Notes: generated from the letters alone by a model not told the origin. Counted from the stretch's first letter, positions 13,812 to 27,555 are shown. The stretch: 64,000 bases of DNA from Amia ocellicauda (GCF_036373705.1 NC_089869.1:6416676-6480675); one strand, 5' to 3'. Made by a program: numbers and translations.

Positions 13812-14677
13812 TTAGTACTTGGTGGCAAAACCCTTGATGGCAATCACAGAGGTCAGACGTTTCTTGGAGTTGGCCACCAGGTTTGCACACATCTCAGGAG
13901 GGATTTTGTCCCACTCCTCTTTGCAGATCCTCTCCAAGTCATTAAGGTTTCCAGGCTGACGTTTGGAAACTCGAACCTTCAGCTCCCTCCACAGATTTTC
14001 TATGGGATTAAGGTCTGGAGACTGGCTAGGCCACTCCAGGACCTTAATGTGCTTCTTCTTGAGCCACTCCTTTGTTGCCTTGGCTGTGTGTTTTGGGTCA
14101 TTGTCATGCTGGAATACCCATCCACCACCCATTTTCAATGCCCTGGCTGAGGGAAGGAGGTTCTCACCCAAGATTTGACGGCAAGTTGAGTTGATGCCAA
14201 AGAGCTCGATTTTGGTCTCATCTGACCACAACACTTTTACCCAGTTCTCCTCTGAATCATTCACATGTTCATTGGCAAACTTCAGACGGGCCTGTACATG
14301 TGCTTTCTTGAGCAGGGGACCTTGCGGGCGCTGCAGGATTTCTGTCCTTCACGGCGTAGTGTGTTACCAATTGTTTTCTTGGTGACTATGGTCCCAGCTG
14401 CCTTGAGATCATTAACAAGATCCTCCCGTGTAGTTCTGGGCTGATTCCTCACCGTTCTCATGATCATCGAAACTCCACGAGGTGAGATCTTGCATGGAGC
14501 CCCAGACCGAGGGAGACTGACAGTTATTTTGTGTTTCTTCCATTTGCGAATAATCGCACCAACTGTTGTCACCTTCTCACCAAGCTGCTTGGCGATGGTC
14601 TTGTAGCCCATTCCAGACTTGTGTAGGTCTACAATCTTGTCCCTGACATCCTTGGACAGCTCTTTGGTCTTGGCCAT
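13812..14677 (-). pseudogene. Tc1 transposase pseudogene (deleted, frameshifted)
   Basis: The start at 14,675-14,677 opens [20 protein letters not shown], followed by two helix-turn-helix regions ([20 protein letters not shown] and [20 protein letters not shown]). A frameshift near 14,270-14,290 separates this from the catalytic part. There WSDETK (first Asp), HDNDPKHT (second Asp) and NPIENLW (Glu) are all present. The frame goes straight from GINSTCR to QILGENL, so about 50 residues, including the conserved HGGG...WGCF block, have been deleted in frame. The remaining C-terminus reaches GFATKY and a stop. It encodes no active enzyme but could once have supplied a cis-mobilised derivative. 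Confidence 0.93.
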
Positions 14678-14720
14678 GGTGGAGAGTTTGGAATCTGATT
14701 GATTGATTGCTTCTGTGGAC

Positions 14721-14805
14721 AGGTGTCTTTTATACAGGTAACGAGCTGAGATTAGGAGCTCTCCCTTTAAGAGGTCTCAGCTCGTTACCTGTATAAAAGA
14801 CACCT
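14721..14805. repeat. 31-bp perfect inverted repeat upstream of the Tc1 transposase
   Basis: Bases 14,721-14,751 and 14,775-14,805 are exact reverse complements around a 23-base spacer. The arm reads AGGTGTCTTTTATACAGGTA then ACGAGCTGAGA. It lies just upstream of the transposase start (minus-strand sense), inside the element but away from its terminal repeats. Confidence 0.95.
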
Positions 14806-15534
14806 GGGAGCCAGAAATCTTGCTGATTGATAGGGGATCAAATACTTATTTCCCTCATTAACATGCAAATCAATTTATAACTTTTTTGAAATGAGTTTTT
14901 CTGGATATTTTTGTTGTTATTCTGTCTCTCACTGTTAAAATACACCTACCATTAAAATTATAGACTGATCATTTCTTTGTCAGTGGGCAAACGTACAAAA
15001 TCAGCAGGGGATCAAATACTTTTTTCCCTCACTGTAAACTGCCCGTTGGATCGGCAGTATTGATCAATGGGCAGGACTTTTGTACCTGACATGTGTAAAA
15101 TGTTAATATAAGCTAGACCAGCACTTAACACTATCGTATTCTTTGTTTTAATGTATAAAACATGCACATTTTTATATTTGTGTGTGAAATTGTTAATATA
15201 CATTGTGAGTTGTTCTAATGTATAGAACATGCATATTTTTATATTTATCCTTTATTCTCCCTTATTCTAATTTATTTTTACAATGTTTGATTTGTGGTTG
15301 TTATTTATGATGAAAATGTACGTTAAGTTTATTATGTAAAATGTAAAAATGTAAAAATCCTGCCTTCAGTGCATATTTGACACAATTTCTCTCTGACAGG
15401 GAGAGACTTGAGGGATCCATGCTAGAAATGTCTGTTTTGCATGCTAAGATATTGGCAGATATATCGGTAATCGGGAAATGTTGCTTCCCAATTTTAGGTA
15501 TCAGACCCAAAAAACCTGTATCAGTCGGGCTCTA

Positions 15535-16331
15535 ATCATAACACACAACATGAACAAAAACTCACGTTTTAATAAGTGAAGCAAATTAGTGTGGTCACAA
15601 TTAACAAGATGCAGATAAAGCGTGAAGAAAAAATAAACATATAAACCCAGAGCAAGAGTCTATTATCAGCGAACAGCAATGTAACCATAGCCATAATTAC
15701 TCAATCTGATTGTGAAAAATGTAATTGGCTTGTTATCTGAGGGGGGAACTTCATTACTGGGTGACGGCTATAAAGTGTTTCAAATCAATGGCTGTTAATA
15801 TTGTTTTGTAGTTTATTCTGAGATTATTAACCTTCTCATTACATTAATGGATTATTAAAATATCACAATTCACTATACTCCAGAATCTCTCTAAATACAA
15901 GCTTTGGTTAATTAAATATAGGAACAGATAATTATTGTATTAAATACATTGTTTATCTGTTATTGGACTGGCACCAATAAGACATTTTAAAGCAACACAT
16001 TGATTTCCTTGAATGTATGTGTAAACCAATATCAACCAGTTATGGTACTGTATACTATGTTTTAGTATTTAACACTACACATGCATTTTTGCAGATATTT
16101 TTGGAAGGCTTTGGTCCATGTTCACAAATGCAAGATTCTATACTCTGTTAATAAAAGTAAAGTTTTAGCACTTAAATCTGATTGCATCTTGTGGGCTTCA
16201 AAATATATCTCTTACAAAATTATTTGTAACATTAGAGTTTCCAGTTAAAGTAATGTATGACTGTTCATTGTAACTAAAAGCATGTGGGTGTGTCAATCCA
16301 GGTACCATTTTCTGTCTTAAAGGTGCTTTAC
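15535..16331. other. Intergenic, no gene seen
   Basis: AT-rich, unique-looking sequence. The stretch 15,670-15,790 resembles conserved noncoding DNA in composition, but no exon or RNA is supportable. Confidence 0.4.
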
Positions 16332-17582
16332 AGGGCCATCGCCAGAACAAATCTAATGGGGTTCATTCTGTTTTAACAGGGGGGTGGGCTACAACAGTTT
16401 GAGACACATGAATTTGCAGGACTAGAGTAACACTATAACATGGGTGGCAACATGAGAGTTCAACTAATACACCTCAATGATAATTATGGAGCACACAGTA
16501 GGCCAATACACAATACAAGAACAGCAAACCACACTCTTGCAACCTCAAACACTCTGTGCAACCCCCACAGCCTATATCATTCAAATAGAATTTCCTTAAA
16601 CAAACTACACAACCAAACATGTTGTCCCTACCATACAAGGCCAAAGCAGTCCATTTCATACACCATGTCTCCATAGGCTACAATAGTAAATTGCTGGATC
16701 AGTGAGCCTAAATGCTTTAATTTTTGAAATCATAATCAAACATCAAGACAAAAACACAGCAGCAAATAAATAATCAGCATTACAAAAGTTGAAGACGGCG
16801 AGTGCCAGAACTAAATCTCTTCGAAACTCTGTCCTCCCACTTGTTAGTGCATTTATAGGTAAGACGTATCTAAAATGCAAGCTGCACCTGCATGGGCCTT
16901 GTGTGTGTGGCACCTGGCTCGTTTGTGATCCTTAAAAATGTTCTTTAGAACAGATAATGAATTCTCACACAAGGCTGTAGAAGTGCCAGATGTTAAAGCA
17001 TGCTTTGTGGTCTCTAGTACTGTGTGATTGTCCATTTTCCCTCTTCTCCATCCATTTGTGTGCAGATAAACTGCCTTGCCACAACATACTATGGCTCAAC
17101 TACTGGAGACTTTGTCAAGTCCATTATGTGCTTAATGACTTTAGTATCAAGAAATGTCTCACTCTCTAGGTCAAGAGCAGCAAGCACATGAGCAAAGCTG
17201 TGTGTTGCGTTCACTGAAGTGCTTATACATCTCTCCAAGGACAGTGTGTGTCCGGGGGGTCCAAAAGCATTAGCAACTTTTGCACAAGGTGAGCAATGAA
17301 CATAAAGTTCGGCTCTGAAACTAGTTGCCTAGCGACGTTATTTCCCTGAGTGCATTCCTGAACTGCCCATACACAGCGTACTACGTGCTTATGTTCTGGC
17401 AGGAAAGTAAATGTAATTGTTTGACATTTTTCGTTTAGGAAAGATTGTGTTACAATTAAATCGCTGTTTAAGAAATTAATTGGATCAAACACACAAATAT
17501 GTTTAAATAGTATGTTTAAGTCCCACTAGGGAGGGCACAGCAAAACCAATGCCCCCCCCCCCCCCCTTTGGGGTTGACCCTG
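16332..17582 (-). mobile_element. Possible degenerate hAT-like element
   Basis: The left edge CAGGGCCATCGCC and right edge GGGTTGACCCTG could be degraded CAGGG-type terminal repeats with G/C-rich subterminal tracts (16,375-16,385 and 17,552-17,568). A minus-strand frame at 17,223-17,492 contains EPNFMFIAHLVQKLLMLLDP. It is followed after stops by a coding-like stretch down to about 16,800, which vaguely resembles the C-terminal half of ZMYM-type hAT transposases. The target duplication is not clear, so I hold this weakly. Confidence 0.3.
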
Positions 17583-18271
17583 GGACTTTCCAAACATAAA
17601 ACGATGCAGTTAGGATTACAACCAAAGATCTGAAAATGTAAAGTTTGCAAAAACAGCATATTTAAAGAATAGAAATTATGTAATTGTCATGTTCACTGTA
17701 AATAAATAAATTAAGATATAAATAAGAACAAGTGCTAGGTTACTTCCCTAGGAAGGGCATTATATTTGTACAGCTACCTAGAATGGAATGAGCTTTATCT
17801 TGGCAGCCTTTACATCATTTACATAATTGTGCTAATCTGTGTGAGAATTTTCTGTGGAAAAAATCTGTTTATTCAGACCAATGTTATATAGACATTGTGA
17901 AGGTGTTAAAGGTTGCCCTTGTGAACTGATTTATAACAGATAAGCAAAAGCAATGAGCCATTTATGACCCAGAGGTTCCCAACAATGAGGTTGAATGACT
18001 ATTTATCAAAAAATAAATGTTAGAGGGTATGCTACATCATTTGAACTAAACCAGCTACACAAAACTCAGTTTCAGGTGAGTTTAGTACAAAACACTTTCG
18101 CTAGGATTTTGCTATGAGGTGTGCAATATTTGATTTGAAATGGGATTGTTTAAGTTGCAGCATCAAAACATAATGTTATCAGCTTTTTAAAGGGTTTCTC
18201 TTTTGCACCTCATTTGCATAGACCGCACTGAAAAGTATGTCCCAAGGAAAATTATTCACCCAGTGTTAAAT
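17583..18271. other. Intergenic, no gene seen
   Basis: AT-rich sequence with no recognised exon, RNA or repeat family. Confidence 0.4.
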
Positions 18272-18536
18272 TATCCATCCATCCATCTTCAAAACAACTT
18301 ATCCTGTAGAGGGTTACCAGAGCCAATCCCAGCAGGCATAGGGCACAAGGCAGGAATACACCAGTCCATTGCTGGGTAACACACACAGGCCAATCTTTGG
18401 ACGGTGGGAGTGACCGGAGAAAACCCACACAGACCCACACAGAATTCCACACAGTCAGGCCCCCCCAAGCCGGGACTCAAACCCAGGACCAGAGAGCTGT
18501 GAGGCAACAGCACTAACCACCCCACCACCATGCAAC
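18272..18536 (-). mobile_element. tRNA-derived SINE
   Basis: Read on the minus strand, the head GCATGGTGGTGGGGTGGTTA contains an A-box-like TGGTTAGTGCTG. About 35 bases on is the B-box-like GGGTTTGAGTCCC, so it has an internal RNA polymerase III promoter. The body has the GGTTTTCTCCGG and CCGTCCAAAGA blocks typical of a widespread fish SINE. The 3' tail is a short (ATGG)n run at 18,272-18,285. It is diverged and not a tRNA gene. Confidence 0.75.
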
Positions 18537-21098
18537 CTGTGTTAAATTATCTGCAAGAAAAATATCAAATGCTTTATAAAATCAAGCTCCAAAGGGGGGG
18601 GTGAGTTTTGCACCTTACAAAATCAATTATTTTGATTAAAAAAACAGTTCCTTCATCTGCAGTGATCATTTAAATTCAGAACATGTGGATAATGTTGTAA
18701 AAATTTGTAATTTTAAGATTCCCATATCGCTGCAAAATACCTGGGGCACTTCAAGACAGGGTGGGGTTTTATGTTTTCCCTTTAGCTGAAAGAAAATATT
18801 GCATTTGTCATTATGTTTCCCGTGCATAACAAAGTGGTACTTCAATCAGCTGTTTTCTCATCCCATTTTAGAATTAAATGGAAAAGACACGCTGTATATA
18901 GAAAGAAGTAGAAAAATCTTTTCTGAGGCCTTCATCCAGTGGTGGATCAACAAGAGCTGATTATGGTGACAATGATACATCTCAAGAGGGTACAGGCCTA
19001 GAACTTTTTCTTGTATGTGATTCAGCATGTGCCTCTTCTTCACCTCAAAATCCAGCCTGTGAGCAAGATCAAAGCTTCCCGAACTCAGTATCCATTGCAT
19101 CTTATTGGCATGCTGCTTTAACAACCTTTTTTTAAATTCGATATTCCAACGATTTTAATGTCTGTTGTGGGCTTCTCCAGGCATATTTTAGTGCACTCTT
19201 GAGAAGTGGAGAACCGGAGAATAAGTACTGTAGGCCTATATCTTTATTTGTAAGATCATAAGAGGGTATATTATTAATAAAGTAGAGAAGAATAGCTAAC
19301 CACTAGGCTGATGTGAACTACATTTACCTTTTCAGTCATACTGTGTAATTTCATTTTGATGGACATAGCTGAACAAAAAGGCAACAATTTACATAAATGG
19401 AAACCTCAGACCTTAGCATTGCTACACTTTTTAATGCCTTTTCCTCCAGCATTAATAAACATATCCTCAAACTTTATATATTATATTGTATACATTTGTT
19501 GGATGTTGCAGTATTGGCAACTTTTAAGCAGCTTTTAAAGCTTCACCTAAACCAAGATGAATCAGTTCTATCAGTTCACAGAATTAGTGTTGAGTGCCAT
19601 TGGGTGTGTTAGCCCCCAACCCCTACCTTTGTATTTAAATAAGTTAACTTTTCCACTTCAAAAATGTTCACAATTCAAGGGGAGGATCATGGGTACAAAT
19701 TGTTTAGAGCGACTGGACTACACTAGTTATTACCTAGATTTGCCTTTATATTCAATTTGCCTCTAGATAGAATCTGATGCTATACAATATTTAATTGGTG
19801 GCTTCCTTGCCAATTACTTAAATGACTGTTAGTCATTATTTGTTTGCTTTATTCAGTTCTGAGGGGGTACACTGTAATTAATATCCCTTTAAACACTAAA
19901 TATAATCCACTGATGTGTGTGTGCGTGTGTGTAGCAGAGGGTTTCAGGTCTTGGGGCAGAAGGGTCAAGATTGCTGACACACCAAACACTAATTGAACAA
20001 AATCCTGCACATATGAAAACGGATTAAAACAAATGAGGCCCGAGACTCTCATTAAAACCACAACTGTTTATCACTGATGAAACGGAATCTGTCTTCATTA
20101 AGGACATATATATTCTTCAGTTTGTTCAAAAGCGGTTTTGAGCTGCATTACGCACATGTTCAGGTATATGAATGTATGACAGGTTGACTTCAAGAAGGCA
20201 TGCGCTCTTAATTATGATGAACTGCCAGGAAGGATGTATAAACCAAAGACCACAGTTTAGTGCTGCCTTCAAGGAATTAAGTGCTGCTGAAATGTGTAAC
20301 ATTTACATAAATGATAATTACTATATTTTAATATAGCTGTTGTGCCAGGGGAAAAATTAAAGATGATAAAATAAGGACTTCTGCTTCACTGTCTGCAATG
20401 ACATGGACTGAAAGTGCTCGCCTGTTCCAAAATGAAAATAAATGGCACCAGAAAGAGTACACAAGTTATTTCACAGAGGCCAAGCTGAGGTCAAATAGAA
20501 AACATTCTGTGTGTGATTGGTTCAGCAAAGGTCCAAGAACTCCTTAAAGACCAGTGAAAGCTGATGTAGCCTATATATAACCTACACAGTATCGTAAAGG
20601 ACAAATGTTTAAATTAAAAGCCTGTTTGAATGCAGTCCAGAAGAAGTGCCTGCAGAGATGTTTGCTTCTGTGTCTTACTTTTAATGTTCACCAGTGCAAT
20701 TTACACATTGTGGCTTTCACATTCAAACAGTTGTCACTCAAGGAAAAACAATGGCACATTGATTTAGATGTCGCACTGTTTATTTTACCTTGGCTGACAG
20801 TGATACGTCGTCTAAGCAGAAGATTAAAGGTTACAAAAAAACAAAAAACAATACATGAATATAAATGTGAATGTAAACCTGGAATGGTATAAGATAGGTT
20901 GTAATAATAGGTTTGTGATTGCTGAGTGAAAGATATGCTGGTACTCCCTTTATACTTCATCAAAAAAAGGACACAAATACAGTTTTTTATTGCATCTTGA
21001 AATCAGTCTATACAAGTTACATGGCACAACTAACTAGGTTTGTTTGAAAGGGTCACCCTAACAAAAGCTTACACTTACTTAAAGAGATGATGCTATAT
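18537..21098. other. Intergenic with one low-grade repeat
   Basis: No exon is supportable. The segment 18,925-18,985 (GAGGCCTTCATCCAGTGG plus a GAT-rich tail) is shared with 39,061-39,125 and marks an interspersed repeat. The open frames at 19,356-19,766 and 20,605-20,963 show no family motif. Confidence 0.45.
18925..18990 (+). repeat. Interspersed repeat copy A
   Basis: Shares CTGAGGCCTTCATCCAGTGG, followed by a degenerate (GAT)n-like run, with the copy at 39,061-39,125. Both copies have the same orientation. Family not named. Confidence 0.6.
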
Positions 21099-21450
21099 AC
21101 AGTTAGGTCCATACATATTTGGACAGTGACACTATTGTCATCATTTTGGCTCTTTACACCAGCACAATGGATTTGAAAGGAAACAATCAAGATGTACTTT
21201 AAGTGTAGACTTCCATCTTTGAATTGAGGGTAGTTACATCCAAATTGAGTGAATTGTTTAGGAATTACACCCATTTTTATATGTGGTCTCCTCAATTTTA
21301 GGGGCTCAAAATTATTTGGACAAACTAACATAATCATGAATTAAATTGTGAGTTTCAATACTTGGTCGCAAATCCTTTGCAGTCAATGACTGCCTGAAGT
21401 CTGGAACCCATAGACATCACCAGATGCTGGGTTTCTTCCCCGGTGATGTA
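21099..21450 (-). mobile_element. Truncated Tc1/mariner end
   Basis: Starts with the terminal-repeat sequence CAGTTAGGTCCATACATATT, followed by TTGGACA and later AAATTATTTGGACA. It then passes into the 3' part of a transposase frame (AATACTTGGTCGCAAATCCT, CATCACCAGATGCTGGGTTT) known from fish Tc1/mariner copies. The match stops near 21,450 and the other end is absent, so this is one end of a broken element. Confidence 0.75.
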
Positions 21451-24400
21451 GCAGCCAACCCTGTCCTGTAAGCCAGCAGATTTTACTGCTAACAAAATAA
21501 ACTAGAAACAAAACTGAATGGGGAGAATGGGAAAAATGGAAAAAAAAAATCTCAATGCACATCCATGCAAAATAAATAAAAATTAAAAGCAGGAGCAAAA
21601 GAGAACATGGACTTCCATATGAAGTTATGAATCAGAACATTTTCCCTACCCCCACCCAAAAATATATATGATAAAAGTTATTCTGCTTATAAATACTTCT
21701 GGTGTGACTATCTCTTAGTGTTTATTTAATCAATAGGTCCTAACCTAACTACAGGGCACTTGTCTCTCTATAGGAAAAACACACAGCATGCTACATATTT
21801 GTATTTCATTCTATTATAAAGCACGGTAAGTGTAATGTTGTATGTGTGTTGTTGTTTTTTTTGGGAGGTTGAGTGCAAGAAATTGTCATTATATAGATAA
21901 ACATAGTCTGTAAATGGGGTCCATTGTGAAATGTGTTATAAAAATAATTAAAATATGGGTACAATCCTTGAGGAGTCAAATGAACATGAATGAACCCAAC
22001 AACTGCAGATTTTGACAACAAGAAGCACTAACTGCATTTTTTGGGGTTCATAAATAAAATATTGTTCATACAGGCCATGCTTAGACAACAATAAGTGAAG
22101 CTGTGTATTATTTCCCCCCGTCCTCTTTTGCACTGAATGAATAAGCAACTGGATTGTCTTTCATGAAATAGGAAAATGCTGACAGTTTTCTTTTGCACAA
22201 ATTTGCTCATTAGCTGAGGGTAACAGTGCTTTATACTTTTCTAGATAAAAAAAGGGAATTCTGCAACACCAAGCAGAAATAAAAGAATGAAAATTTCTAA
22301 AAAGGAAATAAACATCCCTGTTCCTGATAATTCCCTTCAGTAGGGCACAGAGTGACTTAATTAAAGCAATAAAATATTCTGAATCGATTCCTGTGTTTGT
22401 AAGATAGGCCCGGGATGTAATTGATGCTGGCACGCCAGGCTTACGCGAGGATAGTGAATCCTTTTCATAAAGCTGTCAGTTTTATTACAATGGCCATGCA
22501 AATATTGGAATAGTCACCATCTTTGTTCTAAGTGCCTAGCAATAGCCTGGACTGACACAGCCCTAGGCTGGAAAATGATCTGGCCAAGTAACTCCTGCTG
22601 TTTGGAACAGAAAGCTATGGTTTGCTGCAATCCTCAGTCCTATTGTCTGTTCACAATTTTATATTGAAACCCCAAATGAAGACTATTAGGTTTAACAACT
22701 ATGTAGCATATATACATGTACAATTGCCCTACAGGTTGATACATAATGTGCTGCATAATGAGCTCCGCTTTTTATCTAATTTTAGCAATTTGTATTTTTT
22801 GCAAAAGAAACATCAACATATGCTTCAATTTGATAGCAGTCAAAACGTGCGGTATTAACAGTTATTCCTAGGTTCAAGAGGAGCCACGAAGCAGACGAGA
22901 CATGATTACTGGCACAGAGTTGTTAAAAAAAAAAAGGTCATGCCGAGTTCCACAGTTATAATGTTTTCAAAGCGTCCGCTGTTTTTATTGGATACACAAC
23001 AATCTACTGTAACGGAACAGGCCTCTTCACATCACAGAAAGCAGGCATCCTACCAGGAGAATTAGTTATCCTTGTTTCAAAAAAAGAACCTCCCCCTGTA
23101 GATTTCACAGTATTCTCTGAGGCTCATAATAACATTTGCAGCAGCCACGTTTTAATAGGCTTTATTCTTAAATCTCTTAAAATATACATTAATTTCATAG
23201 CTGCATACGGACAAGGAAATTTAATTGGTAGAAGCTAAACAAGGTCTCCTACTTCTCACTGACTTGAAGCAGAAGATGTGAAAAGTCCATTCCACTGGCT
23301 ATGGAGCCAATTATCCCTGAAATACCAAATGCCTTATTTAGACCAGGCATGCCTTCTTATCTTTCAAACTACAATATTTCTGATTCATCTCTGTTAACTA
23401 GAACCCACTCTGTAATATCTATCAGCAGAGTTCATCTACACAAAGTTTCAAGCTGAACTAATACTGGGGATGCTGTACATAAGTGTCAGTCCACCTAACA
23501 CAAGAGAGAGGGGAAGGGAGGAGAGGGAGAGAGACAGAGAGAGGTGAGACAGAGAGAGACAGAAAATGATTATTGCCAGTTTTCGAGATTTAAAATTCTA
23601 AAAGAAAAATGCTTTAATCCTGACAATAATTATCTTATTTTTGTCATTGTCTTTTTCTTATGCAAAAATAACTGAGAAAAATTGCATTAGATTTAATCAA
23701 CATCTTCCTGTATTTTTTTTATTTTTTTACAATAAATATTGTGCCTTTTTTAACCAAGACTCTTGAAGCCCTTATTATGCACTCTTAATCCAAACTGTTA
23801 TGCCTAGACAACAATCCACCTGCTACTCATATAATTACATTGCATTCCATGTACAGTGGTGCACAATGAAAGTACAGCTAATTAGTACCCTTTTACAGTA
23901 CAGGCCAAATATAGAGCGGTAATGCATGCTTTTAGCGAACAGATGCCACACTTGTTTGAAAAACAAGCAAGCTGGCTTATTTCCCATGCATACATCTGAA
24001 AGAAAATGACTGGATTGCCTACGGACACCATGATGTAGGATTTTATATATTCCTCCTTTTGCGTTCAACTGTTCACAGTCCAAGAAGTTATTTAATCAGC
24101 TTTCCCTTTTTCATAAAAAGCAGACAACTAATAGGAGAAAATTGTGAAGAGAAAAAAAAAATTGCTGCTCTTTTCTGGGGGTTTTATTATGTCTAGCAAT
24201 TGGGACTACATGCCGTCACATTAGAAAATGAGTGACATAACAATACACACACTTCTGTGTAAGAGCATTTGTAAACAGAGACAAACTGCTCAGCACACAC
24301 ACAGTCATATGGGTAGGCACACATGGTGAGCACCATTATATCAGATGAAAAAATAAGTGAAGGTAATATGCACAGGGTGGAGGAACTGGACAGGTTGAAG

Positions 24401-24824
24401 GCCCTGTACTCCTTTCCTTCAGTTCTAAGTGGCCCTGGCCCACAAGTTATAATACAAATCCCTGGATCACAATCACCAGAGATGAATCATGCAAAATAAG
24501 TTGAAATCATTGCAAATTAAATATCCTTACAATTTTGAACTATAACATGCTTATTGGCTCCTGACAATACTACATGGTCAGTTCTGCTTTCATAAATCTT
24601 TCTTGAATAATGTTGCTTCTCCCTGGAAATCGGAAGACATTTTCATGATACTGGAGTGGGTCTTCGTATATCCCATAAACTGGCCAACACCATCCCTGTA
24701 TTTGAACCAAATCCCGAAAAAACTTCAAGAATTACAACAGCAGGTCAGCAAACCATCCAACAGCACACTAGAGTAGCTACTAACAAATAGACCCTTCCCA
24801 AGAAGATTAGGAAGTAAATAGCAT
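21451..24824. other. Intergenic, no gene seen
   Basis: AT-rich sequence with no supportable exon. The stretch 22,320-22,570 is less AT-rich and contains CpGs and an ATGCAAAT octamer-like site (22,496), so it could be conserved noncoding DNA. A purine-rich GAGA tract lies at 23,500-23,565. No RNA gene was recognised. Confidence 0.4.
23500..23565. repeat. GA-rich low-complexity tract
   Basis: Imperfect (GAGA)n purine tract, with no gene attached to it. Confidence 0.8.
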
Positions 24825-25170
24825 TAAGCTAGAAGATGCCAAAAATGATGTATATTTAGGTAAGTTAATATTATCAACTGAAAAACAGATGTCCCACCTA
24901 ATTAAAGCCAAAATAAGATGAAATGCTTTTAAAAGGTTAGGTATGATTCTAAAGGGGAAAACTTCCTTTTGGGCCTTAACAATTAAAAATGATGACCAAT
25001 ATGCTGCCTATGCTAACATGTGGATATAAAACCTGGACCTTGATTGCCAAAATGTTACAAAACCTACAATCTCATGAAGAATGAAAGGGTATATTAAAAA
25101 AACTAAAAATGTAGAACATAAAATGGCACAAATCAAAAGAACTGATTTCTTAATGATAATATCTATCCAC
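24825..25170 (+). pseudogene. RTE-like LINE reverse transcriptase remnant
   Basis: Plus-strand frames read KLEDAKNDVYLGKLI, then NAFKRLGMILKGKTSF, then LPMLTCGYKTWTL and MLQNLQSHEE. These match the order of the C-terminal reverse transcriptase motifs of RTE/BovB-type LINEs (YLG..I, AFGKL..IFK, LPVLTYG.ETWTL). Stop codons and frameshifts separate the pieces, so it is a decayed 3' fragment. The assignment rests on motif order recalled from the family. Confidence 0.6.
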
Positions 25171-26431
25171 CATCATAAAGCTGTCTGTTGAGAATGTTGA
25201 CTGGTGTCTTCCTGTGACTAGTTACATCACAACTGAAAAATGTGTATGCAAACCTTTAAAGGATAGCTGGAGATGTCAAGATTTAATTTTATTTAAAACA
25301 TTTCTAAAAACTTAAACATGTCACATAATTGCTGAATGCAGACAGACCTCAATTTTGAGCCCAAGGAAGAATGTGAAAAGACTTAATTCCAGATAAAACT
25401 GGAAAAATTTATGAAATAAAATAAAATAAAATAATCACTAGATAAAACAAAACCTTTCTCATGTTTTATTTCAAATGCAAATGTAATTAAACAAATCATT
25501 AGTGCTTTGATACCATCTGCCAGTTTGTGAAGAGGTTTTCACTTACCAACACTTTCTGGTGTGCCTTTTAAGTTGTTTTTCAACTTTATTATTAGAATAT
25601 ATATTGTTGTTCTCCATGCAGCCAAATAAAGAATGCAAATGAGCAAGCTCTGTAGGTCTGATTAATGGATGTGATCCTCACAGGACCATGCAGCTTACAG
25701 AATTGGTGTCAGTGAGGTATAAAAACAAACAAATCATTTTTCTGAGGCGGCTTCACAAATTGACATTCATTTTACTCTGTTGATTAAAATCAATTAATTT
25801 AAGGCGTACAAGTAAGTGAATGAAACAAATATATGTTTCTGGGCATTCAAGATACAGAGAGCAAAAGGGTAACCCAGAGTATATTGAATATGGACACTAA
25901 TCCTAATTGTCTGGAATATGCAAAAATGTGGGTGGGGGTTACCTCTGAATTTGAAATTGATTGGATTAAATATTTTGCCAGACCTAGGTTTCAATTAGAA
26001 ATGACAGGTGTGGTCCATAAAGATGTCACAAGACTAGTTTTCCAAAACAGTAATCAAGTAATAAAAAATGTGGGGTGTAGTAGTAGTTAAGCTTTAAAAT
26101 AAAGCTTTTGGGATGCTATTGTTTCAAAAGTAATTTCTAACTAGAAATAAAAGTAAAAACTACAGTGTCTTCAATTTTCCATTTTAAATTAGCTCTCGGA
26201 TAGTTATTATACTGGTTAATTGGAATTATAATGTGCGTATTTTAATGTTTTTAGTAATGTTTTGCTGCTCAATGGAAGATTTCAGATTACCTATAGAATT
26301 TATGAATAATGTTACTTTGTTAAAACATTCTGACCTCAATTAAGTTATTGAGCATACACTTGCAAAAACATCCAAAAGACACTAAGGTCATGTACTATGT
26401 TTTAATAATAATTTTAATTTAGTTCAGCATA
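25171..26431. other. Intergenic, no gene seen
   Basis: AT-rich sequence with a short (AAAAT)n run near 25,420. The 85-residue frame at 25,833-26,090 has no recognised motif. Confidence 0.4.

Positions 26432-27555
<1,124 letters not shown>

Larger units (their letters stand above)
13609..15034 (-). mobile_element. Complete-ended Tc1/mariner element
   Basis: The element begins CAGTGAGGGAAAAAAGTATT and ends with the inverse AATACTTTTTTCCCTCACTG. It is flanked by TA at 13,607-13,608 and 15,035-15,036, the canonical Tc1 target duplication. The terminal inverted repeats are about 190-200 bp and carry an inner copy of the GAGGGAAATAAGTATTTGA motif. The internal gene is on the minus strand and is broken. 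Confidence 0.95.
12814..15534 (+). mobile_element. Non-autonomous hAT element interrupted by a Tc1 insertion
   Basis: The left end TAGGGCCCGACAGATATATC and right end TCAGTCGGGCTCTA are imperfect terminal inverted repeats. Subterminal copies of CCGATAT/ATATCGG-type motifs lie near both ends (12,830-12,905 and 15,450-15,475), as expected for hAT transposase binding sites. This end sequence is common to a fish hAT family (recognised from memory). No convincing 8-bp target duplication survives. Without the nested Tc1 (13,609-15,034) the element is about 1.3 kb and shows no transposase, so it is an old, non-autonomous copy. Confidence 0.75.

Noticed and set aside
17552..17568. Poly-C run as a functional G-quadruplex
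   Set aside because: A single homopolymer run inside probable transposon debris. It has no separated G-tracts.
18470..18490. tRNA-like B box as a tRNA gene
   Set aside because: It is the promoter of the SINE at 18,272-18,536, and its tail and body blocks are those of a SINE.
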